Source of the DNA: Chloroflexota bacterium
GTDB taxonomy: Bacteria > Chloroflexota > Dehalococcoidia > GIF9 > AB-539-J10
Length of the DNA stretch: 39,635 bases
Direction: 5' to 3'
Assembly (NCBI GenBank): GCA_030611015.1
Contig: JAUWQP010000004.1
Span: forward strand, 1-39,635
Within the stretch, counting starts at the first letter, position 1. Each line of letters begins with the position of its first letter. Shown piece by piece: positions 9,873 through 19,405 of this stretch. The notes beneath the pieces were generated by a model that saw only the letters and a list, made by a program, of their open reading frames with translations, was not told where the DNA came from and did not search any database. The translations under genes were made by a program, and so were the position numbers.

Positions 9873-11231
9873 TTATCTGCCTCCTATCACACAATGACGA
9901 ATCCTGATATGTGGGCTGCCGTTAGAAACGGGTAGCGGATATTGCCCCCCTTTGCCACAACCACCACCCTGATTCATCTCCAGGTCATTGCCTATGGCAT
10001 CTATATTTTGCAGGGTAGTAAAAACATTACCAGTTAGCACCACAGGGCGCAATAACTCTGCTAACTTCCCCCGGCGAATCATGTAAGCTTCCCCAGCAGA
10101 GAAGGTGAACATCTCCAGGCTGGTCGTCCCGCCGTACCAATCCTTAACATAGACGCCCTCCTCAATGTCACCGAGCATCTCCTCGAACGAAGCGCTACCT
10201 GGCTCAATGAAGGTATTGCTCATTCGCACTATGGGGGGAAAGAGGTAATTAATGGCTCGAGCATTCCCCGTAGCCCTTTCTCCCATCGTAGCCGCTGTTT
10301 CCCGGGAATGAAGCCTTCCCTCCAGAATGCCTTCCCGAATAAGATAGGTTTCCCTTGTCGGCGTCCCTTCATCATCGTATTTATAACTTCCCCGCAGGTT
10401 GGGAATTGTAGGGTCATCAATGATATTGAGATGCTTGCCGCCGAATCTTTTTCCCAGGACCATGACTTGCTGCAGGCTTTCATTTTGATATATAAAATCC
10501 GACTCGGATAAATGCCCGAAAGCCTCATGAGCAAAGACTCCCGCCAGAACAGGGTCCAAAATTACGGTATACTCTCCACCTTTTACCTGGGGGGCAGAAA
10601 GAAGGGCGGCGGCACGCCTTGCTATCTCCCTGGCTTGCTCATGTAGTCTCTCCGCGGCAGAAAACTCGCCATTGCTTCCCAGGCTTAGTCCTGCTTGTTG
10701 AACCTCATTATCCTCACGAGCTATGGCTGTCAATCGTAAAGTAAGATCAGTTTTAGCTTGCTCTATGTAGCTACCTTCAGAATTGGCGAAGGTACGTCGC
10801 TTTCTGCCATCACGATAGTTGATTCTTGAGCTTTGAATCTTCGGACTGCTTAATATGATGTCGTTGTATTCATCTAGAAGCTCTTTCTTCGCTGCCAATG
10901 GTATAGCCGTGGAATCCTTCTTCAGTTGTGGGATTACCGTATCCACTACAGGCTCCACAAGAAAAAGCTTCAATGGTTCCCTGCTTGCTAACCTTGCCAC
11001 CACCAGCGCCAGAGCTACCTTGTCCCGTAGTCCGTCAAGACGATTAAAGCTGACGAATCCCCAACTACCTTGGACCAAAGCACGAATATTGCCACCAGAA
11101 TTACGAGCCCTGCTTATCTCCTCCAGCCTCTCCCCCCTGTAGACAATGCTGGTAGCCTGGCTCTCCTCAAAATGGATTTCAACATAGTCGGCACCATGGC
11201 CTTTCAAGGCATCAGCAATCACGTCGCGCAT
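9873..11231 (-). CDS. tldD: TldD-family metalloprotease
   Basis: Zinc-site motif FAHEAFGHLSESD; EMNQGGGCGKGGQYPLPVSNGSPHIRI C-terminus. Confidence 0.93.
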   Translation of the reverse strand: MRDVIADALKGHGADYVEIHFEESQATSIVYRGERLEEISRARNSGGNIRALVQGSWGFVSFNRLDGLRDKVALALVVARLASREPLKLFLVEPVVDTVIPQLKKDSTAIPLAAKKELLDEYNDIILSSPKIQSSRINYRDGRKRRTFANSEGSYIEQAKTDLTLRLTAIAREDNEVQQAGLSLGSNGEFSAAERLHEQAREIARRAAALLSAPQVKGGEYTVILDPVLAGVFAHEAFGHLSESDFIYQNESLQQVMVLGKRFGGKHLNIIDDPTIPNLRGSYKYDDEGTPTRETYLIREGILEGRLHSRETAATMGERATGNARAINYLFPPIVRMSNTFIEPGSASFEEMLGDIEEGVYVKDWYGGTTSLEMFTFSAGEAYMIRRGKLAELLRPVVLTGNVFTTLQNIDAIGNDLEMNQGGGCGKGGQYPLPVSNGSPHIRIRHCVIGGR

Positions 11232-11318
11232 GCCTCTATTGTAGCTTTTGAGACGGATGAAGGCAAAATGTTGACCGAGCTTTAATTTATGCCAATCTCC
11301 TGATATTATTGGGCTACT

Positions 11319-12122
11319 GTGATGAAATTCAGCGATAAACTGCTTAATACCAGCCGAAAAAACAAAAGCTGGATTTGCATCGGACTTGACCCCGACCCGG
11401 AGCTTATGCCCGTAGTAGACGTTCTACAATTCAACAAAGCCATTATCGAGGCTACTTCCGACATAGTCTGTGCCTATAAGCCCAATCTAGCTTTCTATGA
11501 AGCTTTAGGGACCGAAGGGCTGGCTATCCTGGAGAAGACCGTTAAATATATACCTGGTGATATTCCCGTAATTGGTGATGCCAAGCGCGGCGATATCGGT
11601 AACACTGCCAAGGCTTATGCCAGGGCTCTCTTTTCGGTTCTTGGCTTCGATGCCGCTACCGTCAATCCCTACCTTGGCTTCGATTCCATAGAGCCTTTTA
11701 TCAACTACCAGGACAAAGGGGTATTTATCCTATGCCGAACATCCAATCAGGGAGCCGCAGATTTCCAGAACCTTTACACCAATGGCCTGCCACTATACGA
11801 AGCAGTGGCTCGAAAAGCCAAAGAATGGAATACTTATGGCAATATTGGACTGGTAGTCGGGGCTACCTATCCTGAGGAACTAAAGAAAGTTCGCTCAATT
11901 TGCCCCGAAATGCCTTTGCTTATCCCCGGCATTGGCGCTCAGGGCGGGGACCTGGCTTCAGCAGTTGGCTACGGAGTGGATGCCCGGAGAGAAAAGGCGA
12001 TTATCAATGTATCAAGGCAAATTCTTTACGCTTCAAAGGAAAAGGACTTTGCCCAAGCGGCTAGGAGCGTGGCTGAAAAAATCCGCAACCAAATCAATGA
12101 CCATAGAAATAAAGCCCGGTGA
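11319..12122 (+). CDS. pyrF: Orotidine-5'-phosphate decarboxylase (type 2)
   Basis: [46 protein letters not shown]. Confidence 0.95.
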   Translation: MMKFSDKLLNTSRKNKSWICIGLDPDPELMPVVDVLQFNKAIIEATSDIVCAYKPNLAFYEALGTEGLAILEKTVKYIPGDIPVIGDAKRGDIGNTAKAYARALFSVLGFDAATVNPYLGFDSIEPFINYQDKGVFILCRTSNQGAADFQNLYTNGLPLYEAVARKAKEWNTYGNIGLVVGATYPEELKKVRSICPEMPLLIPGIGAQGGDLASAVGYGVDARREKAIINVSRQILYASKEKDFAQAARSVAEKIRNQINDHRNKAR

Positions 12123-12279
12123 TGTAGTCCGGCTGCGCAAAGCACACCCTTGCGGCAGCCACGAATGGGAAGTGGTGAGGGTGGGCGCCGATATTGGCCT
12201 CAAATGCCAGCGAAGGGTACTTTTGGAGAGAGGGGTGTTTGAGAGAAGGGTGAAAGAATCTGTCTCCAAAAGTAACTAA
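12097..12279 (+). CDS. DUF951 family protein, overlapping the pyrF 3' end
   Basis: [54 protein letters not shown] matches the DUF951 signature ([20 protein letters not shown]). Confidence 0.8.
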   Translation: MTIEIKPGDVVRLRKAHPCGSHEWEVVRVGADIGLKCQRRVLLERGVFERRVKESVSKSN

Positions 12280-12698
12280 CTGACCAGCTTCGCGACAATA
12301 AAAAGCACCCTGCGATGGTTTGTGTAGTGAGTTAACAAAACAGGCTAATGTGTAATTTCACCAGGTTGCGGTGTCCAAGACATACTGTGGAGTTAAGGAG
12401 TCACAAAACGCTAAATTGTGACTTGCTGATCAAAACAAGCTAATGTTGCCTTGTAGAAAATTCCCACTTAAGGCTAAAGCGATTTGGGTTGTTATCCTCA
12501 TGGCGTAAGCAGGTGGACAAGCTGCATTTCTAAGGCTATAATCGGTGAGTATATCAATTTTAGGAAGAAATGGTTGCCGAATTATAAAGAAATCCAGCTT
12601 CTCATATAGGGACAGCTGGATGAGAAGTGTTTGAAAGAAATTGTAAGATCCCAAGTCATAGCATTACCCTTAGACCGTGTTGGAGGTCTCAGAAATTA

Positions 12699-13256
12699 AT
12701 GGGTACGTATCGCTACTGGCAGCATTTTCTCGCGCTGGAAGCCGATTTCGCAGCGACCTCACGGTACGTCGAGTTCTCGCCGCAAAACTTTACGGCTTTC
12801 TCGATTGAGTATGCGAAGCTCCTTCTTGCTGTAGGATCCGAGATTGACGTGCTTAGCAAGCTCATCTGCAAGAATGTGGATAGCTCGGCGAAGCGCGAAA
12901 ATATGGATGATTACAGAGTCTGCCTGGCTATACATACCCAGCTCGCATTAGAGGAAGTTCTTATACGCAGGTACAATCTCGTTTTCAGACCATGGTCTGA
13001 TTGGGCTTTGGGGAAGAACCCGAGTTGGTGGCAGAGCTATAACAACGTAAAGCATCATCGCGACTCGCATTTTCCAGAGGCTAACCTTGAGAATTGCGCG
13101 AATGCGATATCTGGTCTCTTTGTAATCGTCATTTACTGTCATAAAGCCGAGAAGAGCGCGGATAGTTTGGAGCCTTACCCTATTCTCCTTGGTAGGGAGA
13201 GGGAGCCAGGCCGTCTGTTGCTAGAGTCGGGGTACTCCATCCCCGAGTTCACATAA
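12699..13256 (+). CDS. Uncharacterised protein, possibly HEPN-like all-alpha
   Basis: MGTYRYWQHFLALEADF...SWWQSYNNVKHHRDSHFPEANLENCANAISGLFVIVIYCHK. The YNNVKHxR segment resembles HEPN-type helices; ORF track begins at 12627. Confidence 0.5.
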   Translation: MGTYRYWQHFLALEADFAATSRYVEFSPQNFTAFSIEYAKLLLAVGSEIDVLSKLICKNVDSSAKRENMDDYRVCLAIHTQLALEEVLIRRYNLVFRPWSDWALGKNPSWWQSYNNVKHHRDSHFPEANLENCANAISGLFVIVIYCHKAEKSADSLEPYPILLGREREPGRLLLESGYSIPEFT

Positions 13257-13320
13257 AGTAGGCCTAACACCGATCATTGATACAATCAAAGTTTTTATTG
13301 CCCAAGCTGCACTTCTTGCT

Positions 13321-13508
13321 GAAAAGTTGGCTTTATCAGCTCTGTGTGCTAGTTTATATGCTGTCTTATGGCTCGCTGTATCTTCCATATTGATTTGGAT
13401 GCCTTCTTCGTTTCTGTGGAGCAGGCGCTTAACCCAAAGCTAAAGGGAAAGCCGGTGATCGTCGGCGGAGACCCTGAGCGCCGCAGCGTAGTTACCTTCG
13501 GCTTCCTA
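13321..13508 (+). pseudogene. dinB: dinB upstream region plus 5' fragment, copy 1
   Basis: ATG at 13368: [42 protein letters not shown]..., about 94% nt identical by eye to intact dinB. Frameshifted after GTAGTT; similarity ends at GCTTCCTA (13508). Confidence 0.9.
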
Positions 13509-15848
13509 CTCACTTGGCTCTCCCAGCTCGGGATAAAGGAGTTCAAACCGAATCTCAAATCGCTTTCTTTCAGTACCCTGTGGGATAAATTTTTCACGGA
13601 GTTCATCTGGCACAGGAATATATACTTGATTCTTCAGAACAATTGTACAAGTAGAAAAAGCTCGTCCCCCGGCTGTATCTGATAACAATTCTGCGCTTTG
13701 GAGTTCGTAGTATAGACCAAACTGGCCCGAGTGATGTTGGAAAATATATAGTGCTTTCTGGCCTCCCCATACGATTTGTGTACGGTGTGGTTGTAGAAAG
13801 AATTCACCGCGATCCCTTCGTGCCCGGTCTGTTATTGCGACAAAACATCGGTATCCTTTGAGGGCAGTTTCTCCTTCATCTATGACTAGAAGCTTTGCAG
13901 CTGACTTTTTCTCAAGACGTGTGATTGCTGGCAGGGCATCTGTCTCATCAATGGGTTCACCAGGTGCCTTCACCTGTTCTAGCAGCTGTTCACTTTCCAA
14001 TACATCAGGTATGACGCTAGAAACTTTTTCAGCAGATGATCGGTCAAATGATTGTATTGTTGCTCGTGCAATATTGGCTGACTCCCCTGCAGCCGCCGTT
14101 AGAGATAGGTCTCCTTGGAGGTACTTTTCCCATATTTCACTCAAACTACCCAGATCTGATTTTTCATACTCAAAGATGTCACGTGGCTGACGGAGTGCGC
14201 GTAAAAAAGCTTCGGCCCCTTGTCTTGTGCTGCTTGGAACTAAAGTGGAAATCTTTGGAAATATTACGTTTCTTATAAAATCTTTGGCCATCCCGGTTAA
14301 AAGTGTAGAATCTTCTTGATATAACCTAAGCATCATGGCAACACTAGAACCATCACTATCCAGTGTTATACGAATTGGCTTATCGGAGGTATCAATATGA
14401 ACTGGAAGGCGATGAGAGATCTTTCCAAAGTCTACGCGTGCATCCACGAAGTAGTCTGTCTGAAGAATACCCATTAGACGCAGCTTGAACGCTGATTCTT
14501 CCAATGTTAGGTCTTTTTCCGCTTTCCTACTTAGCACCGTTGGTGTATCGACAATCCGTGTTACATTGCAGTATGACGAAAGATACGAAAGCTCGCAGCG
14601 TCTTCTTGGCTGACTGCTTGAAATAACAATCAAAGGTTCCTCGTCTGTGGCATACTGATCTACCATTGCTGGGTCAGATCCTTCAAAGTAATTGAGTGGT
14701 TTTGTTCTACTGCGTTCTTTTACCTCCTCAAGTGCAATTGACCGGTTATCTGGCTCTAATCTGATGCGTAGTTTAGAGCACAATTCATATCTGCCGTGTC
14801 TAGAGGCCCAGTCCATGAAGCAGGTGTTGACATTCGACAAAGGCGTAGCTGCAATCTTCTCAGATACAAACTTATCGCTTTCAGTCACAATAGTCTGAAG
14901 TATTTGCAGACTAGACGTGGTTATAGCTTCTCTTCCAGCTGTAGGCTCAAGAATAGCCAAGTTTGCCACTCCACCAAAGTTGTACGAAGAACCGACAGCT
15001 GTCTTGGCTAGCGCAAATCTGCTTCGGAAGGTGCGCAACTGGTGCATTCCTTGCCAAAGCAGTATTATGCCATCTAATGGGCTACCGCCATAATGGATGT
15101 TTCTCAAACATAACCAAACTTCACCAGTATTAGCAATAGCGATTTCGACATTAGCTTTCAACTGGGAACTGAGCTCTACGGAGTCGGTGTAATCGGACCA
15201 GCCAGCTGAAGGCTTAATGACACTGTTTTCAAAGCTATCTTGGCTGACACGATTTCCGTTTGCTGTGACAACGATATCAAGGTATCGAACAAACTCAGTA
15301 ATGTAGCTAGTGGCTTCATTAGTGTTGACAGGGGTATTGGCAGGAATATCTGCAATCACGGTTGTTCCTGGTTGCCCAGTGCTTGGCTCAGCTATCATGT
15401 CTATGCAGTCTTCGGTAGCTGAAAGAGTATCGCGTTCAGCACGGCATCTCGTACGTTGCCCATCTAGTGCTGATTCACTAATCACCGTCAAAGCACTCGC
15501 AATCCCGAAGTTTGCCATCGCTCCAATGCCAAATGTCCCTACAACACCTGCGGCACGAGCTTCAGGATTATTCTTCCCGCTTGATCCTGCCTTCCAGTAG
15601 TAATTTTCTAAATCAAGTCTAGTCATTCCAATACCGTTATCAACGATTTTCACTTGTGTTGGTGTTAGTAAGATTTTAATTTCCGGTTCAAAAAGCTGGC
15701 CCAGATGCCGACGCATTAGAATGGCGTCGTACGCATTTTGACAGTTTTCACGAAGAAGAGCGAGCGGTGACTGATAGATCTGCCTAGCGAGCACCTCAAT
15801 AATTTGATTCATTTCCACATGGAATGGGATTCGCTCAGTAGTGCTCAT
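13506..15848 (-). CDS. HSP90-like GHKL ATPase (HtpG-like N-terminal domain), 780 aa
   Basis: N box [14 protein letters not shown]1 box IVDNGIGM, GxxGx[18 protein letters not shown]; followed by middle and C-terminal regions not recognisable as canonical HtpG. Confidence 0.8.
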   Translation of the reverse strand: MSTTERIPFHVEMNQIIEVLARQIYQSPLALLRENCQNAYDAILMRRHLGQLFEPEIKILLTPTQVKIVDNGIGMTRLDLENYYWKAGSSGKNNPEARAAGVVGTFGIGAMANFGIASALTVISESALDGQRTRCRAERDTLSATEDCIDMIAEPSTGQPGTTVIADIPANTPVNTNEATSYITEFVRYLDIVVTANGNRVSQDSFENSVIKPSAGWSDYTDSVELSSQLKANVEIAIANTGEVWLCLRNIHYGGSPLDGIILLWQGMHQLRTFRSRFALAKTAVGSSYNFGGVANLAILEPTAGREAITTSSLQILQTIVTESDKFVSEKIAATPLSNVNTCFMDWASRHGRYELCSKLRIRLEPDNRSIALEEVKERSRTKPLNYFEGSDPAMVDQYATDEEPLIVISSSQPRRRCELSYLSSYCNVTRIVDTPTVLSRKAEKDLTLEESAFKLRLMGILQTDYFVDARVDFGKISHRLPVHIDTSDKPIRITLDSDGSSVAMMLRLYQEDSTLLTGMAKDFIRNVIFPKISTLVPSSTRQGAEAFLRALRQPRDIFEYEKSDLGSLSEIWEKYLQGDLSLTAAAGESANIARATIQSFDRSSAEKVSSVIPDVLESEQLLEQVKAPGEPIDETDALPAITRLEKKSAAKLLVIDEGETALKGYRCFVAITDRARRDRGEFFLQPHRTQIVWGGQKALYIFQHHSGQFGLYYELQSAELLSDTAGGRAFSTCTIVLKNQVYIPVPDELREKFIPQGTERKRFEIRFELLYPELGEPSE

Positions 15849-17302
15849 TATGACATCTCCTTCTCAGCAGAGAGCCTTTCTCTTAAGTCCGTAAGCAAGA
15901 GAGTTGAATAGTGCCCTGAATTCTCTGCTGCTAATATGGCTTGTTCAGCCTCAGGCCAGTGTTTTAGAGCTATGCTTGCAAGCACTAGCTTTGTGAGTTC
16001 GTCTGGATTTTGTGGAGATGATAGATGTTCTTCTAGCCGACGCCACTTTTTGGCTTCAAATAATGCTCGCGTCAGTAGCTGCCTGCCGTAGTGGCCCAGT
16101 TTGTCTCCAGTAGCATCAATGATAGCAATAGCATCTTCATGTTCCTCTTTTGAGACCAAATTTTCAATATTCTCAATCAATGCTATGATTGATCCACCTC
16201 CACGCCCCGTATTCACAATCGCATTAACTGGCACTCGCGTCCATTGGATGTCTCCGTAGCTTTTACCACCTAGCTCTATCATCCTTCCCTGTGAAAACAC
16301 TCCCGGCACAACCATTTCACGGAGGTGGATGTGCGCGTGGGCGTAATCATCGGATATTTCGATAACGTTGTACTGCTGATTCAAACCATGCGGCAATTGG
16401 CCAAGAGCCGCACTCAGCGAACCAGCCCCTACAATGGCCATAATGTGCATATCAGGAGTAGCATGAAGGTAGAACGGCAAGACCCCTGATCTGTGTCTAT
16501 GTCCGTGTAGTCCAAGTCGATAGCCCTTGTCAATCATCAATTGGATTGTATCCGGGTCTAAGTAATCTGATCTTCTTGGTATTCCCCTGGTATCATGGTG
16601 CCATACAGCAACCTTGAGTTCATAATTGCCAACAGTTGCTAAATGGCTCTGCGCAATTGATTGAGCAGGAATTTCGCCATATAAGTTATAGCAATCTGCG
16701 CCTATACATGAATTGAAAGCAGCTATAAGGATCTTTCCATCATCAAGTTCAAAAAGATTCCAAGATCGTTTGGGGTCTACTTTAAAGGCTAAGTTAGCCC
16801 CTTGGTAGAACTGGGAGCAAAAATCATAAAAGTAACTAAATCGTTCTTCGTAAGTTTCGTAATTTTCGATCTTAAGAAGTTGCTGATCTCTCCAAGACCA
16901 GCGATACGGACTAGCTTGTGTTGTGAGTAAATCTTGGATGCTTTCATCGGTTCGGGTTACGACTCTCATTGAGTCTCGTGCCTTGTTCCAGTCTACATCA
17001 TGGTTGCCAGGGACAATGATCACCTTGGAGCGGTCGCCTCCGACAAATGTATCAGCAAGTCTCGTTAATAAGTCGAATGCATCAGCATATTGCTTGTCTA
17101 AAGCCTCTGGATATTCGGTTGAGTTTATAGGCAACCCATGAGCAAGGTCTCCACAAACTACAATAGCATCAACGGGCTGAATTGGAGGCGTTTCTTCAAC
17201 AAAGCGTCCGCAACTCGCAGTTAGACTTGACAATAACTCATCGTTTGAGAGCAAGCTAGCTTCAGAGCGATGTAGGTCCGAAATTTGCATTATGACGTAC
17301 AT
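15848..17302 (-). CDS. Calcineurin-like metallophosphoesterase with helical (TPR-like) C-terminal region
   Basis: Motif series MQISDLH, VVCGDLAHG, VPGNHDVDWN, VWHHD, LHGHRHRSG. C-terminal repeats (EHEDAIAIIDATGDKLGHYGRQLLTRALFEAKKWRRLEEHL...). Stop and next start overlap by one base (TAATG). Confidence 0.85.
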   Translation of the reverse strand: MYVIMQISDLHRSEASLLSNDELLSSLTASCGRFVEETPPIQPVDAIVVCGDLAHGLPINSTEYPEALDKQYADAFDLLTRLADTFVGGDRSKVIIVPGNHDVDWNKARDSMRVVTRTDESIQDLLTTQASPYRWSWRDQQLLKIENYETYEERFSYFYDFCSQFYQGANLAFKVDPKRSWNLFELDDGKILIAAFNSCIGADCYNLYGEIPAQSIAQSHLATVGNYELKVAVWHHDTRGIPRRSDYLDPDTIQLMIDKGYRLGLHGHRHRSGVLPFYLHATPDMHIMAIVGAGSLSAALGQLPHGLNQQYNVIEISDDYAHAHIHLREMVVPGVFSQGRMIELGGKSYGDIQWTRVPVNAIVNTGRGGGSIIALIENIENLVSKEEHEDAIAIIDATGDKLGHYGRQLLTRALFEAKKWRRLEEHLSSPQNPDELTKLVLASIALKHWPEAEQAILAAENSGHYSTLLLTDLRERLSAEKEMS

Positions 17303-17338
17303 ATACTACTACTCCGTTATTATTAGTATAACGTTGGT

Positions 17339-17506
17339 TCACTTGCTCTTGCGACTCTTTACCACCTTTGAAAAATCTTCAGTGACTAACTCGATGGCTT
17401 CCTTCTTATGGTATCTGGTCACCTACTCCCAAGAGAGACCCATCGCTGAGGAGATGGCAGTCAAGTTTTGGCCTTTTTTGACTAAGTCGCGCACACTAAT
17501 ATTCCA
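17339..17506 (-). pseudogene. Decayed HTH protein fragment with in-frame stop
   Basis: WNISVRDLVKKGQNLTAISSAMGLSWE*VTRYHKKEAIELVTEDFSKVVKSRKSK*, read on the minus strand; internal TAG at 17425-17423. Confidence 0.4.
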
Positions 17507-17559
17507 TGTTAACAACTTGAGTGTAATTATACTATACAGTAGCGAAACCAAACAATTGT

Positions 17560-17820
17560 CAGAATTGTTGGGGCACTTTTCGATGAAAAGTTGGCTTTAA
17601 CAGCTCTGTGTGCTAGTTTATATACTGTTTCATGGCTCGCTGTATCTTCCATATTGATTTGGATGCCTTCTTCGTTTCTGCGGAGCAGATGCTCAACCCA
17701 AAGCTAAAGGGAAAGCCGGTAATCGTCGGCGGAGACCCTGAGCGCCGCGGTGTAGTTGCCTCTGCTTCCTATGAAGCACGACCTTTCGGCATCCATGCCG
17801 GCCTGCCGCTATCCAAGAAA
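17560..17820 (+). pseudogene. dinB: dinB upstream region plus 5' fragment, copy 2
   Basis: CAGAATTGTTGGGGCACTTTTCGATGAAAAGTTGGCTTT... then ATG at 17632: [62 protein letters not shown]. About 93% nt identity to intact dinB by eye. Confidence 0.92.
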
Positions 17821-17986
17821 AAGGTCAATAGTTTCTTTAGCGGTATCCAAGGCATACTATAGAGCTAGGGCGCCACAAAACGCTATTTCGTGCAGCCCGA
17901 TTCCGCAAGTCAAAATTTGCTTTCATTAGTCAACATAAGTTATATTATATATTTTATATTGACATGTTATTTTAGGTGACTCAGAG

Positions 17987-18442
17987 ATGGACAAGAAGGA
18001 GAATATTGAAAGCATAATTGGGTTGATTAATAACCTGATGCTTTCGACTAAAGCACATGAGCCTCATCCCTGGTTGCACCTTAAGCTGACCAGGGAGCAG
18101 TTGCGCGTCATGTTTCTGCTCTCTTTCAAAGGCCGGAGCTCGCCTGGTGAGGTGGCCGCATCTTTCGGCGTACCCAAGGCCAATGTTACCAGCATCATTG
18201 ATCGGCTGGTAGACAAGGGGCTAATCAGTCGCCAAGAGAACCCAGATGACCGCCGTAGCTACATCCTTTCTCTTACTGTAGAAGGCAAAAACCAGGTGGA
18301 GCGACTACGGGAGATAGGCGCCGCCAAGATCAAAGGAGTGCTGGAAAGAATGCCGGACAGTGCCCTGATTTCTCTCCAGATGGGCCTAGAGGCACTTATA
18401 AAGGCTCTCGAAGAAGAAGGAGGAGTTAATGGATGTAATTGA
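17987..18442 (+). CDS. MarR-family transcriptional regulator
   Basis: LTREQLRVMFLLSFKGRSSPGEVAASFGVPKANVTSIIDRLVDKGLISRQENPDDRRSYILSLT: winged helix with DDRR wing. Confidence 0.93.
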   Translation: MDKKENIESIIGLINNLMLSTKAHEPHPWLHLKLTREQLRVMFLLSFKGRSSPGEVAASFGVPKANVTSIIDRLVDKGLISRQENPDDRRSYILSLTVEGKNQVERLREIGAAKIKGVLERMPDSALISLQMGLEALIKALEEEGGVNGCN

Positions 18443-19400
18443 AGCCAGTAATCTAGTCAAGAGGTTCGGTGAGCTGGAAGCGGTCAAGGGAGTATCCTTC
18501 AGTGTCAAGGAAGGAGAGATATTCGGTTTTCTGGGCCCTAACGGTGCCGGCAAGACGACCACCATAAATATACTCTGCACCCTTTTAAAACCTACAGACG
18601 GGCAGGCGAAGGTTAACGGTTATGATGTCATTAAAGAGCGCAGCCAGGTGCGTCAGTCAATCGGGTTGGTCTTCCAGGAACCGGCTTTGGATGATTACCT
18701 AACGGCAGAACAGAACCTCCGTTTCCACGGCTATGCTTATGGCATCCCCAAAAATGTTCTAGAGCCGCGCTTGAAAGAGCTTTTAGAGATGATGGAGTTG
18801 TGGGATAGGCGCAAAGGCAAGATTAACACCTACTCCGGTGGTATGAAGCGCCGTCTGGAAATTGCCCGGGGCCTTTTGCATCACCCAAGAGTGCTTTTTT
18901 TGGACGAGCCCACTCTAGGCCTGGACCCGCAGACGCGCCGCCGCATCTGGGACTATATACATGACTTACGGAAAAGAGAGAATCTGGCCATATTTATGAC
19001 CGCCCACTACATGGACGAGGCAGAGAACTGTGACCGCATCGCCATTATAGACTATGGCCGGACTGTGGCTCTGGACACGCTGGAAAAACTGAAAGATGGT
19101 GTCGGTGGCGATGTCATCTCTATTAAGACGGAGGACAACGAGGAGGCGATGCGACTGCTGGAGGGGCAGTATAAGCTCAAGCCTGGCATCGAAAACGGCA
19201 TCATCAGTTTCACCGTGCCCCACGGCGAGGAATTCTTGCCCAAGTTTGTCTCCGGCTTCCCGCTGCGACTACTCTCCATCGGCTTGAGGCGTCCTACTCT
19301 GGAAGACGTATTCTTAAAGCTCACAGGACGCAATATCAGGGAACAGGAGGTTGACTCAATGCAGCAGATGAAAAATATGGCTAGAATGAGGAGGCACTAA
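18429..19400 (+). CDS. ABC transporter ATP-binding protein (DrrA/NodI-like)
   Basis: GPNGAGKTTTINIL Walker A, YSGGMKRRLEIARGLLHHPRVLFLDEPTLGLDPQTR. Overlaps the MarR gene by 14 nt. Confidence 0.95.
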   Translation: MDVIEASNLVKRFGELEAVKGVSFSVKEGEIFGFLGPNGAGKTTTINILCTLLKPTDGQAKVNGYDVIKERSQVRQSIGLVFQEPALDDYLTAEQNLRFHGYAYGIPKNVLEPRLKELLEMMELWDRRKGKINTYSGGMKRRLEIARGLLHHPRVLFLDEPTLGLDPQTRRRIWDYIHDLRKRENLAIFMTAHYMDEAENCDRIAIIDYGRTVALDTLEKLKDGVGGDVISIKTEDNEEAMRLLEGQYKLKPGIENGIISFTVPHGEEFLPKFVSGFPLRLLSIGLRRPTLEDVFLKLTGRNIREQEVDSMQQMKNMARMRRH

Positions 19401-19405
19401 AGACA

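Noticed and set aside
12430-12654. Minus-strand 74 aa ORF
   Set aside because: No recognised motif, low-complexity hydrophobic composition, in the unannotated spacer; not enough support.
13368-13682. 104 aa + strand ORF as a full short DNA polymerase IV
   Set aside because: Only the first part is dinB-derived; the rest is frameshifted and antisense to the HSP90-like gene.
13506-15848. Calling the ATPase a standard HtpG chaperone or MutL
   Set aside because: Only the N-terminal GHKL motifs match; middle and C-terminal regions do not resemble HtpG or MutL, and it is coupled to a phosphoesterase.
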